Source of the DNA: Dipteris shenzhenensis
Lineage: Eukaryota; Polypodiophyta; Polypodiopsida; Gleicheniales
DNA length: 64,000 nucleotides
Strand: one strand, 5' to 3'
NCBI GenBank assembly: GCA_047967505.1
Contig: CM106539.1
In this document: piece after piece, positions 23,070 through 35,102 of the stretch
Layout: every line of letters starts with the position of its first letter
Position numbering within the stretch: position 1 is the stretch's first letter
Notes under the pieces: model-generated
The model's database searches: none
Told to the model about the DNA's origin: nothing
Seen by the model: the letters and a program-made list of their open reading frames with translations, nothing else
Made by a program: the position numbers and the translations under genes

Positions 23070-25935
23070 CTCTAATGGGTATGAAACTTTGAACACACCT
23101 TAATCTTACCCACTTTAAGACCTGTACAAAGTACCTTGCTCCTCGGATATCATTTGCATGGTTGGAAATGCATTTTACCTTGTGTTGCGTGATGAGAAAC
23201 AAGGAAAATTGCATCCCCCACCATGCAAATGATATCCAATGGGCATTGTACTTTGGATAGGCCTTATTGTGGGTGAGATTAAGGGCCGTGCAAAGTAATG
23301 TATCCATCAGAGACACCCCCTTTGAATGACGCATCCCGATGCATGCTTTTGACCCTCAAGCATGATGCATGATGAAAAACAATAAAAAATGCATCCCAAA
23401 CTATGCAAATGAGATCCGATGGGAATGATAATTTGCACGAGCCTTGAAGTGGGTGAGATTACAACATGTGCAAAGTACTGTCTCCATCGAAGACTTGAAT
23501 GTTTGTAAAAGGGACCTTGATGCTTGCTTTTTGACTCTCATGTGTGATGCATGGTGAGAAACAAGGAAAAATGTACCCCTGACCATGTAAATGAGGTCTG
23601 CTCATCACAAAAATTTGCACAGGACTGAAAGTAGGTGAGATTTAGGACCACGCAAAGTACCATCCCCATTAGAGACTCACACGTTCAGATGGGATACCTT
23701 TATGCATGTTTTTTTACCTTCATGCATAATGGCTAATGAAAATCAAGAAAAATGTGTTGTTAACAATGTTAAACGAGTCACCCTGATGCGTGTTTTTTGA
23801 TCCGTGTGTGGTGACAAAACAAGCAAAAATGTGTCCTCGACCATGAAATGAGATCCAATGGGCATGGTATTTAGCCTTAAAGTAGGCGAGATTAAGGTCT
23901 ATTCAAAGTATCAATCCCATTGGATATTTGCATGTTCAAATTAAACACCCCAATACCTATTTTTTGACCCTCATGCATGGCACGAGGTGAAAAAGAATGA
24001 AAAATGCATTTTGGACAATGCAAATGAGATTCTATGGGCATGATACTTTGCATGGATCTCAAATTGAGTGAGATTAAGGATCGCGCAAAGTACCACCCCC
24101 GTCAGAGATTTACACGTTTGAATGAGACACCTTAATGCATGCTTTTTGACCCTCGTGCATGATGTGTGGTGAGAAACTAGAAAAATGTATCCCAGAACAT
24201 GCAAATGAGATCCTATGGGAATGAAAATTTGTAAGGGCCTTAAAGTGGGTGAGATTGAATATCATGCAAGGTTTCATCCCCACAGAGACACACATTTGAG
24301 TGAGGCATCCCCATGCATTTTTTTGACCCTCATGCATGATACGTGGTGAGAAAGAAGGAAAAATGCATTCTCTACCATCATGCAAATTAAATCGAATGGT
24401 CATGATACTTTGCATCGGCCTTAAAGTGGGTGATATTCAGGCCCATGCAAATTATTGTTCCCATTAGAGGCTTGTACGTTAAATGAGACAGCCTCGATGC
24501 ATGTTTTTTGACCCTCGTGCATGATGCATGGTGAGAAGCAAGGCAAATGTGTCCTTGACTATGCACATGAGATCCAAGGGACATAGTACTTTGTATTGGA
24601 ATTAAAGTGGGTTGGATTAATGCCCATGCAAAGTATTTTCTCCATTGAATACTTGCACATTTAAATGAGACACCCTGATGCACGTTTTTTAACCCCCATG
24701 CATTTACGTGGAGAAAAAACAAGGAAGAATTTGTTGTTGACCATCCAAATGTAATATGATGAGCATGATACTTTGCACAAGCCTAAAAGCGGACAATAAA
24801 AAGACATATGCAAAGCACCATACCCATCAGAAACTCACACGTTCGAATGGCGTACCCTGACAAAACCTCAGCATGAGGCATGGTGAGAAATGAGGGAAAA
24901 AGAATCCCCAATAAGGAAAATGGGATCCAATGGTTTTGATACTTTACACAGAATTTAATATGGGTGAGATTAAGACCCATGCAAAGGAGTGTCCCCATAA
25001 AAGGCTTGCACATGCAAATGACATGTCCTGATGCGTGTTTTTCTACCCTCATGCATAACAAGTGGTGGAAAAACAAGGAAAAATGTATCCCCGACTATGC
25101 AATGAGATATGAATCTTGATGAGCATGATACTTTGCACAAGCATTGTAATGGATAAGAGTAATGCCTATGAAAACTAGCATATCCATCGGAGACTTGCAC
25201 ATTTGAATGAGATGCAACGATGCGTGTTTCTTGACCCTCATGCATGACACGTGGTGAAAAACAAGGGAAAATGTATGCCTCGCCATGCAAATGAGATTTG
25301 ATGGGCACGATACTTTGCACGGGTCCTAAATTCGATGAGATAAAGACCTGTACAAAGTATTCTCCCCAAATGGAGACCTGCACATTTAAATCAAAAATCT
25401 TGATGCATATTTCTTGACGTTCATGCATGACGATTGGTGAGAAACAAGGAAAAATGCATCCCCAATGAGGAAAATGTGATCCAATGGACATGATATTTTG
25501 TAGGAACTTAAAATAGGTAATATTAATACCGATGCAAAGTAGTGTCTCCATCGGAGGCTTGCACATGTGAATGAGGAATCCTCACACGTTTTTTTTTATG
25601 CTCATGCATGATGAGTGGTGAAAAAACAAGGAAAAATGTGTCCCCGACTATGCAAATGAGATTTGATGGGCATGATGCTTTGCACAGGATTTGTAATGGG
25701 TAAGATTAAGATTCATGAAAACTAGCTTACCCATTGGAGACTCACATGTTTGGATGAGATGCAACACCTATGCAACAATGTGTGTTTCTTGACCCTCATG
25801 CATGACATGTGGTGAAAAACAAGGAAAAATTCATTCCCGACCATCCAAATGAGATCTGATGGTGGGACAATACTTTGCATGGGTCTTAAAGTGGGTAAGG
25901 TTAAGGTGTCTTCAAAGTGTCATACCCATCAGAGA
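23070..25935. repeat. Satellite-like tandem array, monomer about 180 bp
   Basis: About 15 diverged head-to-tail units. The anchor TTGACCCTCATGCATGA or a variant recurs near 23352, 23530, 23713, 23800, 23963, 24145, 24323, 24508, 24690, 25043, 25231, 25414, 25592 and 25790, mostly 177-188 bp apart with one short unit near 23800. Other shared landmarks per unit are GAGAAACAAGGAAAAATG, GCAAATGAGATCCGATGGG, ACTTTGCA and GAGACTTGCACGTTTG. All small frames in this stretch are echoes of the repeat. Confidence 0.92.
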
Positions 25936-25944
25936 CATTAAGCT

Positions 25945-26110
25945 ATAGGGATTAGGGTCTAGGGTTTTGGGTATATGGTGTAGAATTTTAGTTGTAGGAA
26001 TTAAGCATGGTAAAGTTATTTGCAATTTTCATGGCCATGCCTTATATATAATCCACAATTAAAGGGGTTGGAAAGGAAGTTTGACTATGATTTGTGTCCA
26101 TGCATCGACA
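25945..26110 (-). repeat. Right inverted arm of the composite element
   Basis: The reverse complement matches the left arm at 22270-22425. At its inner edge GGGATTAGGGTCTAGGGTTTTGGG is a telomere-like stretch in the opposite strand sense to the left tract. The pair therefore points inward symmetrically. Confidence 0.7.
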
Positions 26111-26149
26111 TATTTGTTTTCTTATTTATGCTAAAATAGCTCTCTTATC

Positions 26150-26920
26150 GAAAGACTTAGTGGTTGTAGCATGAGGTAAACAAGGGCGGTGGTCATTGGT
26201 GAGGGCGGTGGTCATTGGTGAGGTGAAGATTGTCCGCATTGTAAGCCAAGGCAGTGGTCACACACAAGAACCAGCACGGTAGACCCACTATTATGTGAAC
26301 CACCACATGTCATGCACTCTATGCATGTCCAGTAAAGGCATGGAGTGCCACGTGTTGACTAGTGTCCAGAATGATTGTATGCCTGTGGAGTAACAGTTTA
26401 GAGTGCCATGTATTGAGCTCTCCACAGTGTTCAAAATGATTATGCCAAAAAATTTTGACAAATTGTGTCAAATCATTATGCTAGTGTGGCAATCAATACG
26501 CTAGAAAAAACCTTGCAAGAGCACAAGACTGCCCAAATTAAAACTCTCACCCACTAATGTGTTGCAACACAACCCCCACCAAAGTGCCCCAAAAGTAGTT
26601 CAATGATTGGCTACACCCAAGCCTACATTGATCCAAATGCTCTTTTGCCAATGAATCATGTATCTAGGACTACACAAGATATCCAAAAAGTTTTTAAAAA
26701 ATCCAATAATTGTTCTACAAATAAGAAGCAAGTATTCATTTGAAAGTATCTACTTGAGCTTTCCACAAACCAAATAAGGGGTGTCAAATAATCATTGCAA
26801 TTCTACACATACATCTAAGGACACACTCAATAAATTTTTGTTATTTGGTTGGAAAGGCAAACTTTTTGAAAATTTGCACTCCACACTTATGGAGCTACTG
26901 CATGGTCATCTGTTATTATC

Positions 26921-26962
<42 letters not shown>

Positions 26963-27470
26963 GTAGCCACTGTGAGTCTCTAGTTGGGAACCTATGTATG
27001 GTAACCTGAACAATCTGAAGCTTGCATATCATTCTTTTAATTTGCTGCCTTGCTAAAAACTTCACATGAAGCAAGGCTCACCATCGTCATCCATTCTCTA
27101 AAATCTTTACCTCAAGCAAGCTAATCAAGTCACTACATGCTTGGGTGCAACCACATCTATGTATACTAAAACAATATGCTATATAGTAGATTTAGTGGGC
27201 ACATATCGTGTGCTACATAGCTCATACAATGTAGCAATGGTGCATGGTGTGTAATATAGCAGATTTAGTGTGATACATTGAATGTGTTTTGTGTGCAATG
27301 TGCTACATTAATGGTCTTAGTGTTCCAAAGTCATTGCTTGCTTTTGTCTATGCTATCTAGAGATCTGTTTTTCCATCTTGCATGTCACTATCTGAGCCTT
27401 TATCCACTCTCTCTTGATCATGTTTAGGAGGTTGTGGAATCTAAGATTTCTTCTCTGTCAATTCAATTGA
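26150..27470. other. Intergenic, no recognisable gene; (GA)n microsatellite
   Basis: No coding region is supported. A direct duplication of the phrase GAGGGCGGTGGTCATTGGT occurs at about 26180-26222, and a perfect (GA)n of about 19 units at 26922-26960. Confidence 0.4.
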
Positions 27471-27479
27471 TTTTGATAA

Positions 27480-28142
27480 TTTCAAAGGCAATTCCTAGAA
27501 AAATGTGTCATCTTGTTACATATGTAGCAGGATTCCAAGAATGGACCAAACCACACCTTAACCTACAAGGATAGACCATTCGAGAAATGTATCCGAATAA
27601 ATTCTAGAGTGTCTTGATTTTGATCCCACAAAATCCATCTACTCTTGAAGACAAATTCCTCCTTAGCCCACAGGAGAAATATGAAGCACATATCCCAATG
27701 AGGCAACGACACTTTCAAAGCCTCTCACCAACTAGGACGAGTAGGTTGGAATGTCCACCCAAATAAGGCATTTCTTGAAAATGAACTTGTCAATATTGAA
27801 TGAAGAGCTCTAAGGAATAGGAAGAACCACTGCACCACTAGAGGAGACCACTCCACTCACCAATTCATTACATGTTGCCTCTAACATGCATCTGAGGACA
27901 AAAAAACCTTTACCTAGGAATCAAATAGGATACTCACTAGGTGGAATGTCTAACTCATAAGAGAGAAACTCTCCGAACTCTGCTAGTAAAATAGAAATAT
28001 AAACCTCTCCGCACCAGCCTTTTAAGCTCGGGCTTGATAACCTGCATGGAAAGCTTGCACTCCACTGGATGTCCTTTCCTAGCATCAAACCACCATTTCT
28101 TTCTGCCTCCTTGGTTCCTCCAATGGGGTAAAGCCTCTTCAC
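27480..28142 (-). pseudogene. LINE ORF1-like zinc-knuckle protein remnant (DUF4283 type)
   Basis: The minus strand reads through a 73-codon frame (28142-27921) and on into further pieces, including a WVDIPTYSSW-like segment near 27750. It ends in a perfect retroviral-type zinc knuckle CYICNKMTHFSRNC (C-X2-C-X4-H-X4-C) at about 27525. In plants a variable N-terminal domain, a short aromatic/Pro segment and a single CCHC knuckle are typical of ORF1-type nucleic-acid binding proteins of L1-like LINEs (DUF4283 plus zf-CCHC_4). Stops and frame changes show it is dead. The knuckle is seen directly; the DUF4283 assignment is inference. Confidence 0.55.
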
Positions 28143-28149
28143 AATTTCC

Positions 28150-30145
28150 TAAATAGTGTCTCTACGTAAGAGAAAGTACTAGGTGCCTCCTCGCCCTTCA
28201 CATCATCTTTTGCCTTTGCATGCATTGGTTCCTCCTCAAGAACCCCATATCCACTCTGATTACTCATCTCTTCCCTTGGGACCAACACTAACCATCTCCC
28301 TTGCACGTTTCCTATCTGAACTCACCGACGCACCATCTCCCAAGTACCCAGTTTACATGCATACTCTGATTCAAACTCTCAGTTCTCACTCAGCTCCAAC
28401 GTCCCTCTAGTATTTCTTTCACATTGCATGTGTTCAGGGGGGTTTTTCCAACTTCATACTCATAAGAGTAGTGCCACTTTCTAAAAGAGATGCTAATTCA
28501 TTAAATTTCCAATACCAACCATTTATTGACTTGGATAGCACATGGTATTGTAGTAAGCAATCTTCACTAAAAAAAGAAGAAGATGCAGAGATAAATTCAA
28601 ATGCACCAGCAAAATGAGTTCACAAAAGTGAACCACGACTTCAAAATCCAAACTACACTTTGAATGCCATAATACCAGCTATTGGGAATTTTGTTAGTGG
28701 GTGTAACTCTTTACTCATCCTCGGCCTATTTGGGCTATCGAATTTTATTATAAGGCAAGTTTTTGGTTAAACTATGGCACATGAGATGCAATGTAGCTCA
28801 TATCTATAAAAGTTGACTTCATAAACGAGTGCAATTGTGATATCTTGACCTTGGTTGTACCACACAGCTATGTGAACCAATTCAAAGACACATTGCACCC
28901 AAATTCCTTTTATAGGATTGGGGGTGCAAATATCATAAAGCAAGTTCTCGGAGATGGTGGAACTTGCAAGTTCTCATTGCATGTAAATGCTACAACTATG
29001 ATCATGAAGTCTGAACCCTTTGATGGAAACATAAGCTTCCTTCCTAAAACAACAACTTCCTCATAGGTTCCTTGGGCATCATCACTTGTCTGATCCAAGA
29101 GGCTGACAATATCATCCATTGTTGGCACTATTGACTTTGTTGTGATTAAAGTGTATAGTGAGAATGTTGTCATGATCCAATTAATCATTGCAGAAGGTCT
29201 GTTTAATGAAGATTGAGCTAGTGTAAGTGCACATATGTGTCACCTTCATTAACGTTTTATGTTGGGTGATCTCTTCATTGAGTCTGTATCATTCACAAAT
29301 TTGTTGCAGCTATCCTTCGTAAATGAGTGCCAATCTCTTCTCTCATGAGTTGTCTAAGAATTCAATGAAGAGGGTCTTGTTATGTACACTCTAACAAATG
29401 TCTCATACATGGCTAGCAAGAATTCCTTATGCGTCTTTGATTTCACCATTCTAGCCGACATACCAAAAGGGCAAAAGAAGGAGGACCTCAAAGAGGCTTT
29501 CCTTAGTTGAATACTTGAGTTGGGATACAGATGGAAGGTAATTGCACTCTTTGCAATTTTTGTTCTTGTAAGACAATTGCACTACGAATCCTCTTGCTCT
29601 CTACTAATAGCTTCTGGTGTACTTCAGGCCACATACGTGGCAATTGATTGACCACTAGTGTAGTGTTGGTGGCAATCTGTAAGTCAGGTGTGATCCAGAG
29701 CATCCTTACTAGTACTCTATCCATCTCATCTTCCAGGTTCCTTGGTAGTTGAGAGGACACATTCTCCTATGTGATAGGACAGAGCTTTCAGTGTATTTGA
29801 AGGACAATCATGTGGATGGTGTCCATTGACTTGATTTCCCATTTCTCGACTATGACATGGACAGTGTCTTGGCCAACCACTCAATGCTCCTTGACATGAA
29901 GCCGAGTGTCAATTGCATTGTTAACAGTTCAAGTTTCAATATCGCCTATGAGGCTAACGTTTGATGCGTTTCACATCTGGGGATTGTCATAGTTTGCTTT
30001 TGGTAATAAGACATCCGTAGGGTATTTATTACTTCATTGTCTATGGATCAGTTTTCCATAATGCCTTTCATTAGAGTTCTGATATAATCCCCATCTTGCA
30101 TGATTTCTCGTAATAAGACAACCTCAAGTGTTACATTTTCCATTG
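28150..30145. other. Probable transposon debris, no assignable domain
   Basis: Several 60-92 codon frames on the minus strand (29188-28910, 29760-29503, 30230-30048) look protein-like in places, but I recognise no family in them. They may be the upstream part of the Helitron or an older insertion. Confidence 0.35.
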
Positions 30146-31184
30146 TGTGTACAAACTTGTCATCGTTTGATTTCACATTCATAGAATACTTATTTCCAAT
30201 TCTTACTATCGCATCGTTCTTAGATAGCATGGATAAACATAATCATTTCAATGCCAACTAGAAATGAACTTGTGCTCCACAAAAATGCATTACTACACAC
30301 CTTACCAATGAGATTGCAAAAGCACCAACATTGAGCGGCATGGCTTGGTCAACACTTTCACTAAACCACAATGATGGCTTGCATTTGTCCCCTCAATTTG
30401 TGGCTCAACTCCTAGAAAATGCCTCTGCATTTAGATCTTTGGTTTTTGATTGTGTGATCCAATTTGAGAGGCAATTGGCATTGCATGATAGTGTGTTATG
30501 TTATGATGCAGTGAAGCTTCATGACATGTTTAACACTAATTCTCATGGGACATAACCTCAAAATGTTCTTCTCATTGAAGAAACTTACTCTCCTTACATC
30601 ATAGCTCCATTGTTTCCATCAAACATAAAAATAATGTATGTTTCTTGCACAATCAAAGATGCTACACAACTTTAGCAGCAGTTAGTCGCAACATCACCCA
30701 CTTTAATTGCCAAGGAGATTACGTCACTGTACAATAGGTTGTACCCACACAAGAAATATAGCATTCAAGCCATGGTGAGGAAAGTGTATAGACTTAGGAT
30801 TGCGAGTACAAAACAAGCAAGGCTTTGTGTGGAGGGCATATTTCCATTGCACTTAGAAGAGGTGCCCATCATGTTTACAGAGACTAGTGGTCGTACACAA
30901 ATGGATCACCAATTTGGTGCCCCAAGCCATGCAGAAAGAACCCTAAGAATGAAAACAAGCATTGACAGATATACACAAAGAAGATCGAAGACTCCACCAG
31001 ATTTGCTTCCACTTGTTTTCCAACTTTCAAGTACAAACTAAAAAGGCTTAACATCGCAGCATGCCACTTCTTGTCACACCATGACCTTGGTCCTCCATAC
31101 ACATCACTTAGCCTATAAACAGTATGTTCTTTCAGTTTAAAGCAAGTGCATATGAAAAAACTTCCAGTTTTTTCCTTCTACCAA

Positions 31185-31445
31185 CCACCAAGGCGCATAA
31201 GCAATTTGAATGCAACTGAAGCTCGCTTGATTTCAGTTAGAATACCTTTTGCTCAAATTTAGGAGTTGTCCTTTGATAGCTAGTATGGCTTACATGGAAG
31301 TGTTGTGAATGCTTTTGTGGATGTCGATACGGTGCAATGAGTTCTTCCGCATTTCCCGTTTGATAATGCAACAGTGATGGTTGCGATTAAATAAAAAATG
31401 GCATACGCACACAACTACATGAGTGGTCTGGTGAGACCAAATCAT
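31185..31445 (+). pseudogene. DUF6570-like segment of the Helitron protein
   Basis: One frame reads SNLNATEARLISVRIPFAQI, stop, ELSFDS, stop, YGLHGSVVNAFVDVDTVQ, stop, VLPHFPFDNATVMVAIK, stop, KMAYAHNYMSGLVRP. The pattern of bipartite LN.LE..LIS.RIPF, a short Leu-Pro stretch, G.VVNV..DV, LPR and KRKL.YKG.YM is how this domain appears in Helitron proteins. Four in-frame stops interrupt an otherwise continuous frame; several fall where the family has Gln or Arg. Confidence 0.65.
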
Positions 31446-31934
31446 TGTCAGACTACAAACACAAACTGAAGAAGAACCTTTTTACAATGGTTAGAGATGA
31501 TTGGGCCCTCCTACCTTCTTTGTCACATTCTCAACAGCAAAGACTATGGGAGCCTCTTGTAAAATGCTTACAAATCCTTCCTTATAATGACCTTCCTCGA
31601 GAGGCAACAAACTCCTCTTTACACACACCCAACTTGATTCTCTTAGACCTTGTATCAACAGCACAATAGTACCCCCACATATTCCAATACATGAGATAGC
31701 TTCTCTGACAAAATAGCTCTATCCTTCAGAAGGTCTTAGAGTACTTTTTTGTCACTAAATTCGGTGGACTACTATGGACAAAAATGGACTACTGTGGCCT
31801 AAAAATGAACCATTTTATTGAATGTCATCAAACTAGTAGATAGAACAAATAGTGGACAAATACATTACAATTGACCTTTCACTACTTGACCAGTAGGCAA
31901 AGACAGGAAAACTTGCTTAAAAAGAAACAAGAAG

Positions 31935-32500
31935 TGTAGGTTTGGGTTCCCATATCCATCACTCCATTCACCCATGTTCTTGATGCCCTTGGATGGCCCA
32001 TATGACAACAAGGGTTGTATGGCCAAGTTAGACCACATCAACACTTGTCTCTCTCACCCAAAAACATTGCTTTGTGAATTTGACCAATTTCCAGAGCTAA
32101 TTGCAATGTCAAAGGAGGAGTACTTATTCATTCAGCGCACAAATACAATATGGCCTATGATACTTTGAAACGTAAACCCACGTCCTTCAAAGCTATGGGG
32201 AGCTAACACTGATGTGCAATTTACACTGAACCCACATGGGGCTACACCTTAGTACAACTCATATATGACGAAGGTGGATAATGCAACTTCAAGAGTAGTG
32301 AAACAAGATCTAATGCATTGCTTGGAAATAGATGTCCCTTATGAACCGCCGCCTTAAAAAAGCTGGAAATGCAATATTGGACACCCGACATGTGAGTGCT
32401 TAGCAAGCAGCCTACCTGGCCCTGACACCACCATTGGCAAGCAGTACTTAAGAGTTGTATACATCAAGACAAGCGTTGTAGATGAATGCACATTGTTGAT
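31935..32500 (+). pseudogene. Helitron Rep-to-helicase linking region remnant
   Basis: The frame begins KCRFGFPYP (the CRFGFP motif is typical), continues to AKLDHINTCLSH, then, after a gap, PSKLWGANTDVQFTLNPHGA, stop, YNSYMTKVDNATSRVVKQ (about 32172-32320). A later piece contains SLPGPDTTIGKQYLRVVYIK. In Helitron proteins this block lies between the rolling-circle Rep part and the helicase. I did not find an intact HUH Rep motif upstream. Confidence 0.62.
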
Positions 32501-33204
32501 AAAGAGACGTGCACAGTAAGAAAAAATGGGCCCACTCAGTACTGACATTCTCTTCTCTAACTCTATCACAAAGTAAGCTAAGCACCCTCAAACTCTTTCA
32601 TCCATATGTCTTGCCTCCTTTGTCATTGAGTACACACTAACCACGGGTCAAACAAAGAAACAAAAAAGGTAAAGGATAATTAGGTTCAATAACTACAACA
32701 AGTCAGAAACCTTGAGAACCATTTTAGTGAGTTGTGTTTGCTATTCTTACCATTCATTTGCAAAGAGCATTCCTTGACGAGAAACTTTCCAACATGGCAC
32801 GATTTGTGCAACAACAATGCTGACGTTATCGATGCAAACCAGCATCAACACAACACACTATTGCCATTCCTACCTCTAAGAATTAGCACTGGTGTCTCGA
32901 CATCCACCACATCCACAAGGGAAGAGCATGCAAACAACAATGAGAAGTTCGACCTTGGTAAATAGATAGACTATTATTAAAAAAGTACCCTTCTTATGTA
33001 GTCGATAAAATTGACTTACAAACTAATTCCCAATAGTGAATTCCATTCCAATGTACACAAAGTAAACTCACAATAGTACATTATATTAGAAAATGTAATG
33101 CTAAAGAAATGCATTACATTAGAAGATGCAATGCTCCACATGTACATATCAAAAAATGCAGGCACATGAAAAATGTTCATGTTGCTCCTTTGAGTCTAGG
33201 CTTG

Positions 33205-33530
33205 CTATGACACTACTGTCATGGACACATGTTGGATGTAGGCCTATCTAGAACTTTACTACTTGCATACATAGGAAAGGTTGCATGTAACATAGGAGGA
33301 ACAACCACACACTCAACATTGTATTTGTCTTTCATGGTATCCGATTACACATCCATGGCAGTGGACAAGCTCCAACAACTATCCTTCTTATACAAGAACA
33401 TAGAACTCATCATGTTTGACGAGGTTTTGCTAATAGGACAAAACAAATTCATTGTAGTAAGAGAATGGACCACCTCCCTTGATCACTACTATGCCACATC
33501 TTTTCTACATGAACCCCTCCAAGGATAAAC
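33205..33530 (+). pseudogene. PIF1-type helicase, N-terminal half remnant
   Basis: A 99-codon frame (33229-33528) contains LLLAYIGKVACNIGGTTTHS, the region after the Walker A loop (APTG.AA.NIGGTT.HSAL). It is followed by LSFLYKNIELIMFDEVLLIG, matching the Walker B block (Y.N..L.I.DE.SM.G) with the DE pair kept. The phosphate-binding loop itself is missing or corrupted just upstream, so the enzyme is dead. An upstream stretch near 32670 (RIIRFNNYNKSETLRTILV) fits the segment that precedes the helicase. Confidence 0.7.
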
Positions 33531-33689
33531 ACAATGTGGATGTATTCAATAAGCTCATAAACTAGGAACACATATTAGAAGTGAAAGATATCAGGCATAA
33601 GACTTGCAACAAAACAATCCACATCTCAAAGAACATAAAGACCACCACATGATTGCACAGTCAATTGAAGCTAAAACCAGGAATGACAT

Positions 33690-34200
33690 GAGAAATTTTA
33701 TTGGGCACTCTAGACATTGAGGAAGGCCTCAAAAATGGAGCGGATGGGACCTTTCGACACTCAAAAACAAGCGAGGAACCTCATGTCATTTGGATCAAAT
33801 TCCATGGCCACAGAGTGGGACGACTATCTCAAACAAAATATATATGTCTATATAGCAGTGAGGTTAACCCATCCTCGACTCCAATACTGCCATCCTGGAC
33901 TCCAATGTTACAAATCTCTCATGAATTGCAAGTAGGAAGAAGCCACTTAAACATAGTTACACGAACACAATTTCAAATACAACCATTGCAACAAAACTAT
34001 AAACCACAAACAAGGACTATCAATGGATGCAGTTCCTTTTGATCCCACCAACATCAAGTCACATGGGCTCGTTTACATGCCACTGTCTCGAGTGTGTGAC
34101 CTTGGCAGGCTATTCAATCTCAGCAAACCGGAGTCCAAGCACATTAAGGTGGACACCTCAATCCTACAAAGAAATTGAATGCCTACATTCTGCAGCCATG
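33690..34200 (+). pseudogene. PIF1-type helicase, C-terminal half remnant
   Basis: The frame 33701-34042 carries GLKNGADGTFRHS (as in LCNGA.G), PHVIWIKFHGHRVGRL, PSWTPM and RTQFQIQPL, matching the segment before helicase motif V/VI. In another frame 34025-34180 reads DPTNIKSHGLVYMPLSRVCD then LGRLFNLSK. HGLVY.ALSRV is the conserved last helicase motif. The change of frame between the pieces shows it is inactive. Confidence 0.72.
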
Positions 34201-34239
34201 TGGGAGCTCCAATAGATTGACTCCGCACTCCATAATAAA

Positions 34240-34950
34240 CATATGCCTACACTGCAATCTCTAAACACCATGTCATTCAACACATATAAAATCGATCTAC
34301 TGTGTTGTGAAAGAGCTCTAGTAGCGACAATACTGTGCTTGCAAGAAACACATGCAAAGGACTCAACAAACTTGTGGATTCCTAACTTCGTTCACATTTT
34401 AAGTACTCAAGGACATGGGCTAGCCACATATTACAAGAAAGATCTTCAACTTAGTACCACATGCCAGAGCTTCAAAGAAGGTGTTGAGTGCTTATTAACG
34501 AAATTTAAAACATTAACCTCCGAAACATTGGCAATTATTAATCTTTACAAAGTACCAACAGCAAATAGAAAGGCACTCACTACAAAGAAGGTGTTGAGTG
34601 CTTATTAATGATATTTCAAACATGAAGGTCTAAAACATTGGCAACTATTAATGTTTCCAAAGCACCAACAAGAAATACAAAGGCACTCACTGCAGTGCTT
34701 CGAGAAATGCTAACGGAAACAATTCCTGACAATAACTATTACATTTCAACATTGACTTCCAAAAAGCCACACTAAGCATGTTACAACCCCATCATTTCTT
34801 ATTTCATTACAAAATGGACCAATTGATAAGGAAACCGGCAACAAGCCATGGCTCCACACTTGACCACATTTGGACAAACAAATCGGATAAACTTTACATA
34901 GTAGTGAGACCATCCCGTCCTCTACATGACAACACATAGCTCACATGACA
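34240..34950 (+). pseudogene. Helitron C-terminal endonuclease (EEP-like) remnant
   Basis: The 121-codon frame from 34243 contains LLCCERALVATILCLQETHA, with the Gln-Glu-Thr-His phrase of exonuclease/endonuclease/phosphatase nucleases, then GLATYYKKDLQL and LAIINLYKVP. Past a frame change, 34825-34945 reads ATSHGSTLDHIWTNKSDKLY then VVRPSRPLHDNT, the S.LDHIWT block of these nucleases. In Helentron-type Helitrons such a domain follows the helicase, as here. A tandem duplication (34474-34690) disrupts it. Confidence 0.65.
34474..34690. repeat. 109-bp tandem duplication inside the endonuclease remnant
   Basis: A unit beginning AAAGAAGGTGTTGAGTGCTT and ending AAAGGCACTCACT is present twice in a row (about 34474-34582 and 34583-34690), with roughly 15 percent divergence by eye. 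Confidence 0.85.
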
Positions 34951-35102
34951 ATCAATTGAAAACACATCATCTCTTTAAAATTCACGAGGGCAATTGAGAA
35001 CACATCATCTCTTTAAAATTCATGAGGGTAGTAGGCCTCTTGAATGAAATTCATATTGTTTCACTAATTATTAATACATTTTTGAATCCATTAAACTTGG
35101 TT
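34679..35102. repeat. Direct repeat, left copy (endonuclease 3' region)
   Basis: Nearly identical to 40408-40853. Starts AAGGCACTCACTG and ends TTAAACTTGGTT. The right copy has an extra 18 bases (ATCGTATGTGGAAC-containing) near 40622. The two copies flank the copia element. Confidence 0.93.

Larger units (their letters stand above)
22250..26140. mobile_element. Composite element: inverted arms around telomere-like and satellite repeats
   Basis: The left arm (about 22258-22430) and the reverse complement of the right arm (about 25935-26130) align along their length. Shared phrases in order are TGCATGGACA, a TTCCAA(T/C)CCC(T/C)TT stretch, AAGGCATGG(T/C)CAT, TTGCAAATA(C/A)CTTTA and TTCTACACCATATACCC. 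Between them lie 22380-23065 (telomere-like repeats) and 23070-25935 (about 180-bp satellite units). The right arm also ends internally in telomere-like sequence, on the opposite strand. No transposase is seen and no clear target-site duplication was found. The layout resembles foldback-type or non-autonomous inverted-repeat DNA transposons carrying tandem arrays, but no family can be named. Confidence 0.6.
30150..35102 (+). mobile_element. Decayed Helitron of the Helentron type (helicase plus endonuclease)
   Basis: Successive plus-strand segments match, in the expected order, an upstream N-terminal segment (30739-31041), a DUF6570-like segment, the Rep/helicase linking region, a PIF1-type helicase and a C-terminal exonuclease/endonuclease-like domain. 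The C-terminal endonuclease distinguishes Helentron-type elements from simple Helitrons. Numerous stops and small frame changes make it non-functional. Exact ends (5' TC / 3' hairpin-CTRR or Helentron-style ends) could not be fixed, so the limits are set by homology: the left end by the copy at 43043-43857, the right end by the copy at 40408-40853. Confidence 0.72.

Noticed and set aside
23070-25935. CRISPR-like array
   Set aside because: Units are about 180 bp, diverged and lack short identical repeats with unique spacers; the window is eukaryotic.
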